NCBI GenBank assembly: GCA_947503005.1
Contig: CANNCA010000001.1
Span: forward strand, 620,001 to 684,000
Reading direction: 5' to 3'
Source of the DNA: an uncultured Flavobacteriaceae bacterium
GTDB taxonomy: Bacteria > Bacteroidota > Bacteroidia > Flavobacteriales > Flavobacteriaceae
DNA: 64,000 nt
Below the pieces are notes generated by a model. It had not been told where the DNA came from, made no database searches, and saw only the letters and a program-made list of their open reading frames with translations. Of the stretch, positions 17,182 through 25,483 are shown piece after piece. Both the position numbers and the translations under genes were made by a program. The stretch's first letter is position 1. Each line of letters starts with the position of its first letter.

Positions 17182-19287
17182 CTAACTAATTCCTTCCCCA
17201 TCACCAACACCATCTTCATCTGGGTTGACGAAAACCAATTTACCCTCAGCATTTTCGGTCATCAGAATCATACCTTCACTTTCGACCCCACGTAAAGCCC
17301 TGGGAGCTAAATTGATGAGTACTGTTACTTTTTTGCCAACAATTTCTTCAGGGGAAAAACTCTCTGCAATACCTGAAACTATGGTACGGGTATCCAGTCC
17401 GGTATCGACTTTGAGTACCATCAATTTTTTGGTCTTGGCCATTTTTTCGGCCTCGACAATGGTGCCGACACGCATGTCCAATTTTGTGAAATCGTCGAAG
17501 GTAATGGTGTCTTTTTGTGGCATGAGTTCTTTGTTTGCGTTCTCGTTTGCTTTTTTTGTAGCTTCTAGCTTGTCGAGCTGGACTTGAATTTCTTTGTCCT
17601 CTATTTTTCGGAAAAGGAGTTCTGCTTTGTTGATTTGGTGAGCAGGGGGGAGTAAATTTTCTTTGGTCGAAACATCATTCCAACCAAGTCCATCGACGGC
17701 GCCTGTGCCGAGCGCAGTCGAGGTACTCGATGTGACAGCTAGCATTGATTTAAGTTTGTTAGAAGTGAATGGAAGAAAAGGTTCACTTAAAACGGCTAGG
17801 CCTGTTGCGATTTGTAGGGCTACGAACATGATGGTTTTTACGCGGGCTTCATCTTCTTTAATGACCTTCCAGGGTTCTTCGTCTGCTAGGTATTTGTTTC
17901 CTAGGCGCGCCAGGTTCATGAGTTCTTGACCGGCTTCTCGAAAACGGTAACGCTCAATGGAGTTTTCAATCTTTGCTGGAAATTGTTTTAATGCGTCCAG
18001 AGTTTCTAAGTCAATCTTAGAAAAATTCCCTGTAGGTGGCACCTGCCCGTCGTAATATTTATTGGTCAATACAACAACTCGATTGATGAAATTCCCAAAA
18101 ATGGCGACAAGTTCATTGTTGTTTCTGGCCTGGAAATCCTTCCATGTGAAATCATTGTCTTTAGTTTCCGGGGCGTTCGCAGTCAAGGTGTACCGCAATA
18201 CATCTTGCATGTCTGGAAATTCCTCTAAATATTCGTGCAACCAAACTGCCCAGTTTTTGGAAGTGGAGAGTTTATTTCCTTCCAGATTCAAAAATTCATT
18301 TGCCGGCACATTTTCAGGAAGAATATAATCTCCGTGTGCTATTAAAATTGCAGGGAAGATGATACAGTGAAATACAATGTTGTCCTTTCCAATAAAGTGA
18401 ACTAGTTTGGTATCTTCTGATTTCCAGTAGGGTTCCCAATCTTTACCTTCACGTTCTGCCCACTCCTTGGTAGATGAAATATAGCCTATGGGAGCATCGA
18501 ACCATACATATAGAACTTTGCCTTCACCACCTTCGACCGGCACCGGAATGCCCCAATCAAGATCTCGGGTTACGGCACGTGGTTCCAATCCGCCATCGAT
18601 CCAGCTTTTGCATTGGCCATAAACGTTAGGTTTCCAGTCGGATTTGTGTTTGATTAAAATCCATTCCTTTAGAAAATCCTCATACCTATCCAAAGGCAAA
18701 AACCAATGTTTCGTTTCTTTGGTGGTTGGCACGCTTCCTGAAATTGTCGATTTGGGATTGATTAGGTCGGTAGCGTTTAAGGTTGAACCACAATTTTCAC
18801 ATTGATCACCATAAGCTTCTTCATGGCCACATCTAGGACAAGTGCCTACCACAAAACGATCTGCCAAAAATTGTTTAGCTTCCTCATCATACAATTGAGC
18901 GGTGGTTTCTTCAATGAAATCACCTTGTGCGTACAGCTTTTTGAAAAAGTCTCCTGCAGTTTTATGGTGAATCTCACGAGAAGTGCGTGAATAGTTATCG
19001 AAGGTAATTCCGAAATCTAGAAAGGACTGCCGAATGACGCCATCGTACTTGTCAATAATTTCTTTGGGGGTAACACCTTCTTTTTTGGCTTTCATCGAAA
19101 TGGCTACTCCATGTTCATCGCTTCCGCAAACAAAAGCAACGTCATTTCCTGTCAGTCGTAAATAACGTGCGTAGATATCCGCAGGAACATAAACACCAGC
19201 CAAATGACCAATATGAATGGGACCATTTGTGTAGGGGAGTGCAGCGGTTATGGTATATCGTGCCGGCGAATTTTGTTCTTGAGCCAT
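17182..19287 (-). CDS. metG: methionyl-tRNA synthetase with C-terminal tRNA-binding domain
   Basis: This class I synthetase of about 701 residues (from the ATG giving [14 protein letters not shown]) has HIGH at residues 25-28, a zinc knuckle [18 protein letters not shown] near 150-170, and the KMSKS equivalent KLSTS near 350. A C-terminal EMAPII-like domain from about 590 ([17 protein letters not shown]) aids tRNA binding and dimerisation. It charges tRNA-Met in the cytoplasm. Between the anticodon-binding domain and the linker, residues about 518-530 ([12 protein letters not shown]) do not look like normal MetG and are encoded by a short genomic repeat (17698-17736). The gene heads the metG-tex-HDAC run; a -7 element lies 18 bases upstream. 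Confidence 0.96.
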   Translation of the reverse strand: MAQEQNSPARYTITAALPYTNGPIHIGHLAGVYVPADIYARYLRLTGNDVAFVCGSDEHGVAISMKAKKEGVTPKEIIDKYDGVIRQSFLDFGITFDNYSRTSREIHHKTAGDFFKKLYAQGDFIEETTAQLYDEEAKQFLADRFVVGTCPRCGHEEAYGDQCENCGSTLNATDLINPKSTISGSVPTTKETKHWFLPLDRYEDFLKEWILIKHKSDWKPNVYGQCKSWIDGGLEPRAVTRDLDWGIPVPVEGGEGKVLYVWFDAPIGYISSTKEWAEREGKDWEPYWKSEDTKLVHFIGKDNIVFHCIIFPAILIAHGDYILPENVPANEFLNLEGNKLSTSKNWAVWLHEYLEEFPDMQDVLRYTLTANAPETKDNDFTWKDFQARNNNELVAIFGNFINRVVVLTNKYYDGQVPPTGNFSKIDLETLDALKQFPAKIENSIERYRFREAGQELMNLARLGNKYLADEEPWKVIKEDEARVKTIMFVALQIATGLAVLSEPFLPFTSNKLKSMLAVTSSTSTALGTGAVDGLGWNDVSTKENLLPPAHQINKAELLFRKIEDKEIQVQLDKLEATKKANENANKELMPQKDTITFDDFTKLDMRVGTIVEAEKMAKTKKLMVLKVDTGLDTRTIVSGIAESFSPEEIVGKKVTVLINLAPRALRGVESEGMILMTENAEGKLVFVNPDEDGVGDGEGIS
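17698..17736. repeat. short palindromic repeat inside metG
   Basis: The stretch holds AGCGCAGTCGA (17711-17721) followed by the small palindrome TCGAGGTACTCGA (17718-17730) and ATGTGAC. The 11-base core recurs in reverse complement inside mfd (30490-30500) and, with one change, in the intergenic space at 56000-56010. In metG it encodes [12 protein letters not shown]. It is much more GC-rich than the gene around it. From memory, elements with a TCGACTGCGCTCGA core are widespread intergenic repeats in flavobacteria. Confidence 0.6.
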
Positions 19288-19305
19288 TAAAAAAGAATTA
19301 AGCTT

Positions 19306-19313
19306 CAAAAATA
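19306..19313 (-). promoter_or_regulatory. putative -7 element of metG
   Basis: On the minus strand this reads TATTTTTG, matching TANNTTTG, 18 bases before the chosen metG start. No TTG is found at the expected -33 distance, so this is a partial promoter match. It supports the downstream ATG rather than the in-frame start seven codons further up. Confidence 0.4.
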
Positions 19314-19354
19314 AAGATTTTTATGGCGAGGCTTCTTGAAATTGACCAAAAAAG

Positions 19355-19395
19355 AAAGCCTCCGCAATGACTCGGGGCACGAGAGCGAAGGCTTT
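19355..19395 (-). terminator. terminator hairpin after the DUF1501 gene
   Basis: An outer stem AAAGCCT/AGGCTTT extends through CGC/GCG and encloses a second stem CTCG/CGAG (19371-19383). On the minus strand the structure is followed by CTTTTTT. It lies 67 bases past the DUF1501 stop and would end the DUF1800-DUF1501 transcript before metG. Confidence 0.7.
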
Positions 19396-19461
19396 ACTAT
19401 AGCGGGGGTTAGATTTAGGGGACGAAAGTCGTTAAATCGTAACGCTTATTTAAAACTCTGA

Positions 19462-21180
19462 CTAAGCCACCATTACGGATTTAGCCATTTTTTGATTCTG
19501 TACATCAATGCGATAAATATACTTGCCAGCAGAGAGATGCTGCGGCATACGTTCGCGGATATTCAATTCAACTGAACCTTCCATCATCATTTCATTGTAG
19601 ATAGTTCCAACTTGTTGCCCAAGAATGTTGAACAATTTTATATCAACGTGCGCACTGAAAGGCATCTCTAAATATATATGAGGTGTTTCATCTGTAGGAT
19701 AAAAAGGTTTGTGAACAACCGCTTCCAGTAAGGAAGGGTCGTATGGTGTTGGTTCAACGGGTTCTTCCGAGCCAGGTATTGTAGGTTCACCATCACTGTA
19801 GGCAATATCTGGAAAATCGATACCGCTACAATTGAAACCGAGGTTTACCGGAGCATAGGTATGTTGTAATAAATGTTGCTCTACCAATGGAATATCTACG
19901 CACAACCATTCTGCTAAAACGGTAGCATAAAGGTCACGAAAGTCCATGGTGTATTCCAAATTTCCTCTGCCATCAGGATCCTCTAAAGTAGGATGCTCTC
20001 CGACGAAAGCGCTTCCGTTCAATCCAGAACCGAAGAAGAGTGTTGGAGCGGCTTTACCATGATCGGTACCGTTCGAACCGTTCTCGAAAATACGTCTACC
20101 GAACTCCGAAAAAGTCATGCTCAGTATTTTGTCGTCTTGCTGAGTGAAAGCGACATCATCGTAAAAATTGTCAATGGCAACTGACAAGTTCGTCATTAGT
20201 CGTGCATGATTCAAAGGTTGATTGCCATGGGTGTCAAAACCACCCATCGAAATCATATAGACTTTGGTACCCAAATTACCTTTAATCAAACGAGCTAAAA
20301 GTGCCATTTGACGAGCGAAATAATTGTCTTGATATTCTACTTGGTTTGATCCTCTTGACCATGCTTCATGAATTTTACCTGCATATTCATTGGTTACGTT
20401 TGAAACTCCACGTAGAAATTTTATTTGGTCCCCGTACATACATGTGTCATCTACTTCATCAATGGAATATTGAAGCCCTGTTTCAGCAATTTGTTCCAAT
20501 TGATCCACATTGTTCGTGACAAAAGCGTAGTTGGTTTCTTCACCTTCAAAAACGAGGCTGCCATAATTTCCAATTTGAATTGCAGCCGGACCCTCAGGTC
20601 TACTACCCGGAAAGTCGGATAAATAATCAGGATATAGATGTTCGAAATGACGACCCATCCAACCGGTATCCAATCCTGAAAACCCGTTAGTGTCTAAATC
20701 GGTATTTGCAAAAATATCAGAACCAGTAAAGTGTGAAAGACTTTGGCCCTCATAACCTACACCATGCACTGCCTTGAATTGACCTTCTGCCCACATGGGT
20801 TGAACTGCACTCATATAAGAGGGAACACCAAATTCATCAGTAAGTTTTAGAATCTTACTCTCAGGAATGTAAATATTGGGCCTGGCGTTGGCATAGGCAT
20901 CATACTGTTCAATCGGTATTACCGTACTTAACCCATCATTACCACCAGACAAGCGGATTAATATTAAAATGTTATCCGTTTCAGCTGCGGCAATGGCTGA
21001 TGTCAGAGGTGATGGCGCAGAAGCTGTCAACATACTGCTGCCCAACATCATCGAACCTGATCCTGCAATACCTAGGGCTTGTAGAAAAGACCGACGGCTC
21101 CATTGCTTGTGTTCGGTATCGTGGCCTTCATGTTCTAGACCTTTGTATGGGGTTAAATCGTCATTATGAGTATCGCACAT
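19462..21180 (-). CDS. DUF1501 protein with Tat-type signal and sorting-like C-terminus
   Basis: The 572-residue protein has a twin-arginine motif SRRSFLQ at residues 28-34 followed by a hydrophobic segment, as expected for Tat export of a folded protein. The body is DUF1501, a sulfatase/alkaline-phosphatase-like fold of unknown activity (IRLSGGNDGLSTVIP near 75, FSEFGRRIFENG, TDHGKAAPTLFFG). The last 80 residues (HVDIKLFNILGQQVGTIY then AGKYIYRIDV) resemble a type A sorting tail of the type IX secretion system. It directly follows the DUF1800 gene by 11 bases, the pairing seen across many bacteria. The activity is unknown. Confidence 0.88.
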   Translation of the reverse strand: MCDTHNDDLTPYKGLEHEGHDTEHKQWSRRSFLQALGIAGSGSMMLGSSMLTASAPSPLTSAIAAAETDNILILIRLSGGNDGLSTVIPIEQYDAYANARPNIYIPESKILKLTDEFGVPSYMSAVQPMWAEGQFKAVHGVGYEGQSLSHFTGSDIFANTDLDTNGFSGLDTGWMGRHFEHLYPDYLSDFPGSRPEGPAAIQIGNYGSLVFEGEETNYAFVTNNVDQLEQIAETGLQYSIDEVDDTCMYGDQIKFLRGVSNVTNEYAGKIHEAWSRGSNQVEYQDNYFARQMALLARLIKGNLGTKVYMISMGGFDTHGNQPLNHARLMTNLSVAIDNFYDDVAFTQQDDKILSMTFSEFGRRIFENGSNGTDHGKAAPTLFFGSGLNGSAFVGEHPTLEDPDGRGNLEYTMDFRDLYATVLAEWLCVDIPLVEQHLLQHTYAPVNLGFNCSGIDFPDIAYSDGEPTIPGSEEPVEPTPYDPSLLEAVVHKPFYPTDETPHIYLEMPFSAHVDIKLFNILGQQVGTIYNEMMMEGSVELNIRERMPQHLSAGKYIYRIDVQNQKMAKSVMVA

Positions 21181-21191
21181 AGTAGTAGGTT

Positions 21192-22703
21192 TTATTTGAG
21201 TTGAAATTCTGGTTGTCTAGAAAGGTGATTTAAGAGTAACTGAACTTGATTTGGCACAGACGGTGTGATACTTAAAACCCACAAGGATTGTCCACCATCA
21301 ATATAATCGGGGCCATAATATATCTCGGGAATATCATCAATTTTAAAAGCCGACATACAATTCTCGAACTCTTGAGGTGTGTACATGCCTTTAGGGGTAA
21401 TCTTATCGACAATAGCTCTAACCACAATTTCAGGGTTACTGGTATTACTATTTGCGGGGCCAACGGCGTCCATTGCAAATGTTCTGAATTGTTCTTCATC
21501 AGCTTGATAAAAACCATCAATAATATCAAGCATTGTTAACCATCTTCCGATTATAAAATTGGTATTGATCCATTGACGATCTCTTTGCCATCCAGCTACG
21601 TCGACCGGATCAAACAAAGTTTGTCCTAACAAATCGCTGTAGTTGACTGCAGTTTCTACGGTAGTATCGGTATATGAAAAGTTCGTCTCCTTAATAAAGT
21701 TGAAATAAATATCGAACGGACTCTTGATGATTACACCTATCGCTTCTTCGTCAAAGAAATGTTGACTCTTGAATAATTGCGAAAGTACAGGGGCTATTTC
21801 AAAGTTGTTCGCAACCATGGTTGCGGCCATTGCAGGAATAATATTGTTATTTACAAAGTCTTCTTTAGAATCTGGGTGTACAAAGAACTCGTATAGTTTT
21901 CTGCAGATAAAACCAGCAATTTCATTGGGTCTTTGCGTGAAAAGAATGTTGATGACATCATCATACCCCCAATTGCCCGTTTGACCCATTATGGTCTTAG
22001 GTCCTGCGTCATGACGCTCTGGATTGAACTGTACTGCTTCACAGCCTAATTCACCACGTTCCACGTAACCAGTAAGCGCTTTGGCGGTTTCAATAATATC
22101 TTCTTCGGTATAGCCATTCTCATCTCCTAACGTAAAAAGTTCATACAATTCCCGACCATAATTCTCATTGGGGTTGTTACCGTTATTGAAAACACCATCT
22201 AAATAATAAAGCATGGCGTTGGTTAGTCCTATTTCGCTAACAAAAGTTCTAAAGTTGCCAATCGCGTTGCGCTGAAGACAGTTGAAGTATTCGTATAGGA
22301 ATGCGTTACACTCATAAACATCCAATTCAGTCACAAAATGATTACTCCAGAAAAAACTGAGGCGTTCTCTTAGGTTATTCGTTAACATTGCATTCGAATA
22401 ATCAAGACTGAATTCGCTTCTTTGTTGCCTTCTTAGTGCTCCGGCCGCATCGTCGTCGGCAGGATAGTTGCTATTGTTCCAAGTAGCCCAGACAGGGGCA
22501 GGCAAGGGCGGCATGTTGATTGCCTGATTTATTAAATTGTCCACCAATGGGCCGGCATTTTGGCCAACCTGAACATCTATTACAGGGATTGAGGCGCTAA
22601 AGCCTAATCTTCGATAAAGATGTTGAACTTGTTCTTTTGTTAAGGCATTTGTGTAGGGTGCAAGAGTAGAAGTATTACAATTGACGAAATATTCCATAGT
22701 CAT
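21192..22703 (-). CDS. DUF1800 domain protein
   Basis: The product is about 503 residues when started at the ATG giving MTMEYFVNCN; a start 27 codons earlier or an ATG two codons later is also possible. It matches the DUF1800 pattern: a Leu-rich opening before LYRRLGFSA, and further conserved stretches NLRERLSFFWSNHFVT, LYELFTLGDENGYTEEDI and LTGYVERG, then RKLYEFFVHP. No signal peptide is obvious, which is odd given its exported partner. DUF1800 and DUF1501 are almost always encoded together, and here they are 11 bases apart. The function is unknown; a role in secreted enzyme processing or polymer handling has been guessed for this pair. Confidence 0.87.
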   Translation of the reverse strand: MTMEYFVNCNTSTLAPYTNALTKEQVQHLYRRLGFSASIPVIDVQVGQNAGPLVDNLINQAINMPPLPAPVWATWNNSNYPADDDAAGALRRQQRSEFSLDYSNAMLTNNLRERLSFFWSNHFVTELDVYECNAFLYEYFNCLQRNAIGNFRTFVSEIGLTNAMLYYLDGVFNNGNNPNENYGRELYELFTLGDENGYTEEDIIETAKALTGYVERGELGCEAVQFNPERHDAGPKTIMGQTGNWGYDDVINILFTQRPNEIAGFICRKLYEFFVHPDSKEDFVNNNIIPAMAATMVANNFEIAPVLSQLFKSQHFFDEEAIGVIIKSPFDIYFNFIKETNFSYTDTTVETAVNYSDLLGQTLFDPVDVAGWQRDRQWINTNFIIGRWLTMLDIIDGFYQADEEQFRTFAMDAVGPANSNTSNPEIVVRAIVDKITPKGMYTPQEFENCMSAFKIDDIPEIYYGPDYIDGGQSLWVLSITPSVPNQVQLLLNHLSRQPEFQLK

Positions 22704-22895
22704 TTGGGCGTTAGTAAGTTTTCGTTCACAGTGCTTGGGGCTACTATTAACGTCAGCATATTGTGTAGTAGTATTGAAATACACATATATTCGATGTACT
22801 ACCTAAAAATTTACGGGGATTATGTTAAATTGGACGTTCAACGACGTATATTTTCGACGAAATGCACAGTTTTGGTTTTTTAGAATATTACTTAA

Positions 22896-23255
22896 ATGGG
22901 AAAACATAACGAATTTGGCAAAGAGGGAGAACGACTGGCGACGGATTTTCTTATCGATAAAGGCTATGTTATCAAGCATAAAAATTACCGTTATTTAAAA
23001 TCCGAGATCGATATCATTGCTCAAAAGGGTGAAGTTTTGGCCATTGTTGAGGTTCGCGCTCGAAGTAATGACCAAATTATTCCCATTGCGGATACAATTA
23101 CACCTAAAAAAATAAGACTATTGGTCTTGGGCGCCGACCATTATGTAACATCCAACCAACTTGATGTCGAGGTACGCTTTGATGTCATCACTATTCTCAA
23201 GAATAGCAAAATCTTCAAGATTGAACATTTGGAAAGTGCATTCTATCATTTCTGA
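22896..23255 (+). CDS. YraN family endonuclease-like protein (UPF0102)
   Basis: The 119-residue protein is a small PD-(D/E)xK-type fold. The N-terminal GKEGERLATDFLIDKGYVI and the central K-x-E-I-D-I-I-A-x-x-x-x-x-x-A-I-V-E-V-(R)-A-R are the YraN signature, with E, D and E-x-R (in place of E-x-K) at the active site. It is a full-length member. The biological role is not established, though a link to DNA repair or recombination has been suggested for the family. It diverges from the DUF1800 gene and is followed by an AT-rich hairpin. Confidence 0.92.
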   Translation: MGKHNEFGKEGERLATDFLIDKGYVIKHKNYRYLKSEIDIIAQKGEVLAIVEVRARSNDQIIPIADTITPKKIRLLVLGADHYVTSNQLDVEVRFDVITILKNSKIFKIEHLESAFYHF

Positions 23256-23288
23256 CAATTTGTTTTATTTGTAACAAATTGTTATTTT
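23256..23288 (+). terminator. AT-rich hairpin after yraN
   Basis: CAATTTGTT (23256-23264) pairs with AACAAATTG (23273-23281), a nine-base stem with an eight-base loop, followed by TTATTTT. It begins directly after the yraN stop. The low GC of the stem makes it weaker than the other terminators in this window. Confidence 0.5.
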
Positions 23289-23405
23289 CGTATAAATTCA
23301 ATCAAAACGAAGCCGGTATGTTGAAAGCAATCGCTATCAGATCTTAGTGATTATTTTTAATAACAGTGGTCATCATGACCGATGAAAAGCTCTAAAAACA
23401 AACAC

Positions 23406-24065
23406 ATGAAAACAATATCATCTGTTGTAGAACAGTATATTAAAAAAAAGCCCTTCCTGCAAAGTGCTTTGGCGCAAGGAATCATCAACCTAACGTCACT
23501 ATCTAGAATTATTAAATCTGAAATCGAGGACGAACTTGGTAAAGACATTCGTAACGGTGCCATCGTAATGGCCCTAAAACGCCTGTCCGATGATCTTGAA
23601 TTCAGGGCGACCCACAAAATCATAAAGGTATTAAAGAATATAGGTGAAATCACGGTTCGTTCCTCTTTGACCGACTATACTTTTTTAGCATCGGACACCA
23701 TTCTTTCCCAACAGGCCAAACTTTTAGAAGCTGTGAATGAAAATCAGGATGTGTTTTATACCTCCTCAAGAGGAGTGAATGAAATAAACATTGTTATATC
23801 CAATGTAATGGACGAAACGGTCGAAGGACTGTTCAAGGCTGAGAAATGTACGCAAAAAGCGGAAGAACTTTCGTCAATTACGGTCAAGCTACCTGCTGAA
23901 AACGTGTCTGTTCCGGGTATTTATTATTTTATTTTTCAACGACTTGCCTGGGAAGGTATTGTTTTATACGAGGTAATTTCAACCACCAATGAATTCACGA
24001 TTTTGGTCGACGATGATCAGGTGGATATTGCCTTTAAAACTATTAAGGATTTAAAGACCTTGTAG
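23406..24065 (+). CDS. ACT-domain protein with N-terminal helical region
   Basis: The product is 219 residues if started at MKTISSVVEQYIKKK; an upstream in-frame ATG adds eight residues. The N-terminal 70 residues look like a winged-helix or helical bundle (SLSRIIKSEIEDELGKDI, then a run ending MALKRLSDDLEF). The C-terminal half reads as one or two ACT-like folds, with the second at about 140-215 (VPGIYYFIFQRLAWEGIVLYEVISTTNEFTILV). Such proteins are often annotated as aspartate kinase-like because of the ACT part, but no kinase domain is present. A regulatory role, perhaps sensing an amino acid, is likely. It converges on the TlpA-like gene with 11 bases between stops. Confidence 0.75.
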   Translation: MKTISSVVEQYIKKKPFLQSALAQGIINLTSLSRIIKSEIEDELGKDIRNGAIVMALKRLSDDLEFRATHKIIKVLKNIGEITVRSSLTDYTFLASDTILSQQAKLLEAVNENQDVFYTSSRGVNEINIVISNVMDETVEGLFKAEKCTQKAEELSSITVKLPAENVSVPGIYYFIFQRLAWEGIVLYEVISTTNEFTILVDDDQVDIAFKTIKDLKTL

Positions 24066-24076
24066 AGGTTAATCGT

Positions 24077-25399
24077 TTATTTTTTTTCTAAATACTCAAT
24101 AACGCTCTTGTCGTTATCAGGCTTGGCAATAATACGCTTGTCCTTATCCAAAATGAAATAGGTAGGTGTCGCATCAATACCGTATAAATCGGCGTACTCA
24201 CTTTCCCATTTGCCTAATGCAATCGCGTGTTCAAATGAATTAAGTTTTGCGGATTCCAATTTCCAATTGGTTTCATCATCTTCGAGGCCTATGGCCACAA
24301 CCTTGACATTGATATTGTCCGCAAGTCTTTTGTGTAATGCAGGTAGTTCTCTAAGACAATGACCGCAGGTACTACTCCAGAACACTAGTACGTAGTTTTC
24401 ATTGCCATCTAGTTTACTCAACCTTTGAATGTCTGTACCATCCTTCCATTCAATTTCAGGGGCAACCGCTCCCAGTCGAAGTCTTGTTTGTAGTTCAATT
24501 TTAGATACTATATTTTGATGCTCAGGTGTTGCAGCCTTTATTTTCAAATAATCACTATAAACGGTATCGGCGAGGTCATTAAGGTTACTGGCCGTTGCTT
24601 GTGTCCAAATGGTGTAGAGCGTACTGAATTCATATGAATTGGAAGTCCCCTCTAATTTTTCGACTACCGTTTTCAAATTTTCCTGCATGACTTTTTCAAT
24701 TTCCTCGGATGTCATTTGCTCCAATGGTAAAGCGGTAAAAATATAGTTGCTCAATTTATCAGTCAAAAATCCCGAAGCTTGGAGAATTGGGTTCGTAACA
24801 TTTAAGCTGTCAAAATAATATGTTTTTCGATTTTTGACATATTCGTCAATGCTTTCATACTTTCCAGGAATATAAGGTCTGTTCGCCTTTATAAATTCCT
24901 GTACTATTAAACCATCAGATCTTTTCATAAATGAATGCTGAATGGCCATGTAATTTTGGGTTATTTTCTTAAATTCATCCTCATCTTTAGACTCATTGGT
25001 ATAATATGAAATCAAACTACGTTCTCCCATCTGAATTTCTTTAATATATGTACTGAGCAGTATATTTTCTTTAGACGTTGTAAATATTGGACCTTCGCTT
25101 ATTTTAAAGTCAAGTATTATATCTTCCTTTCCTGTATAAACTACATCAAAATTATATTCTTCCTGGGGTACTGCATATACCAATCGGTAGGTGCCGGAAG
25201 GGGAATTTTCAGGGATTTTCAATTCAAATCTACCGTCTTTGATTGCAGTATCTGCCACATAAACTTGAGTACCTGGTCTTAAGTGGTAGGCGATTAGCCA
25301 AGTATAGTCTTCGGCAGGGGAAAAAGTACCCGATATGGTATGTTGGGCCTGAAACGAAAGTGTCGCAAAGAGAATAAAAACAAGAAGAATATTTTTCAT
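24077..25399 (-). CDS. TlpA-like thiol-disulfide oxidoreductase, exported
   Basis: The 440-residue protein has a signal peptide (to about residue 18, SFQAQ). Its first 110 mature residues form a beta-rich domain of the DUF4369 type (ISGTFSPAEDY, GRFELKIPE, GTYRLVYAV), followed by a helical linker. The C-terminal thioredoxin domain has a CGHC active site near 345-348 (VLVFWSSTCGHCLREL) and the cis-proline region DATPTYFIL. It probably keeps exported proteins or cytochrome cysteines reduced in the periplasm. It is typical of the Bacteroidota TlpA/ResA-like family, with no clear partner next door. A -7 element precedes it. Confidence 0.9.
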   Translation of the reverse strand: MKNILLVFILFATLSFQAQHTISGTFSPAEDYTWLIAYHLRPGTQVYVADTAIKDGRFELKIPENSPSGTYRLVYAVPQEEYNFDVVYTGKEDIILDFKISEGPIFTTSKENILLSTYIKEIQMGERSLISYYTNESKDEDEFKKITQNYMAIQHSFMKRSDGLIVQEFIKANRPYIPGKYESIDEYVKNRKTYYFDSLNVTNPILQASGFLTDKLSNYIFTALPLEQMTSEEIEKVMQENLKTVVEKLEGTSNSYEFSTLYTIWTQATASNLNDLADTVYSDYLKIKAATPEHQNIVSKIELQTRLRLGAVAPEIEWKDGTDIQRLSKLDGNENYVLVFWSSTCGHCLRELPALHKRLADNINVKVVAIGLEDDETNWKLESAKLNSFEHAIALGKWESEYADLYGIDATPTYFILDKDKRIIAKPDNDKSVIEYLEKK

Positions 25400-25452
25400 G
25401 TTAGCAGGAATTCAAAAATCAGTCCAATAAACAAGCTCAATTCTAGTTTGAA

Positions 25453-25460
25453 CAAATTTA
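25453..25460 (-). promoter_or_regulatory. putative -7 element of the TlpA-like gene
   Basis: On the minus strand this reads TAAATTTG, matching TANNTTTG, 53 bases before the start of the TlpA-like gene and after the stop of the CocE-like gene. No good -33 TTG is present. It suggests the two minus-strand genes are transcribed separately. Confidence 0.4.
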
Positions 25461-25483
25461 TGTAATCTAATAAAAAAGAAAAC

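Noticed and set aside
22755-22805. GTAGTA...TACTAC and GTATT-GA-AATAC pairings upstream of DUF1800
   Set aside because: Short pairings in AT-rich DNA and partly inside the alternative N-terminus of DUF1800; not convincing as an operator.
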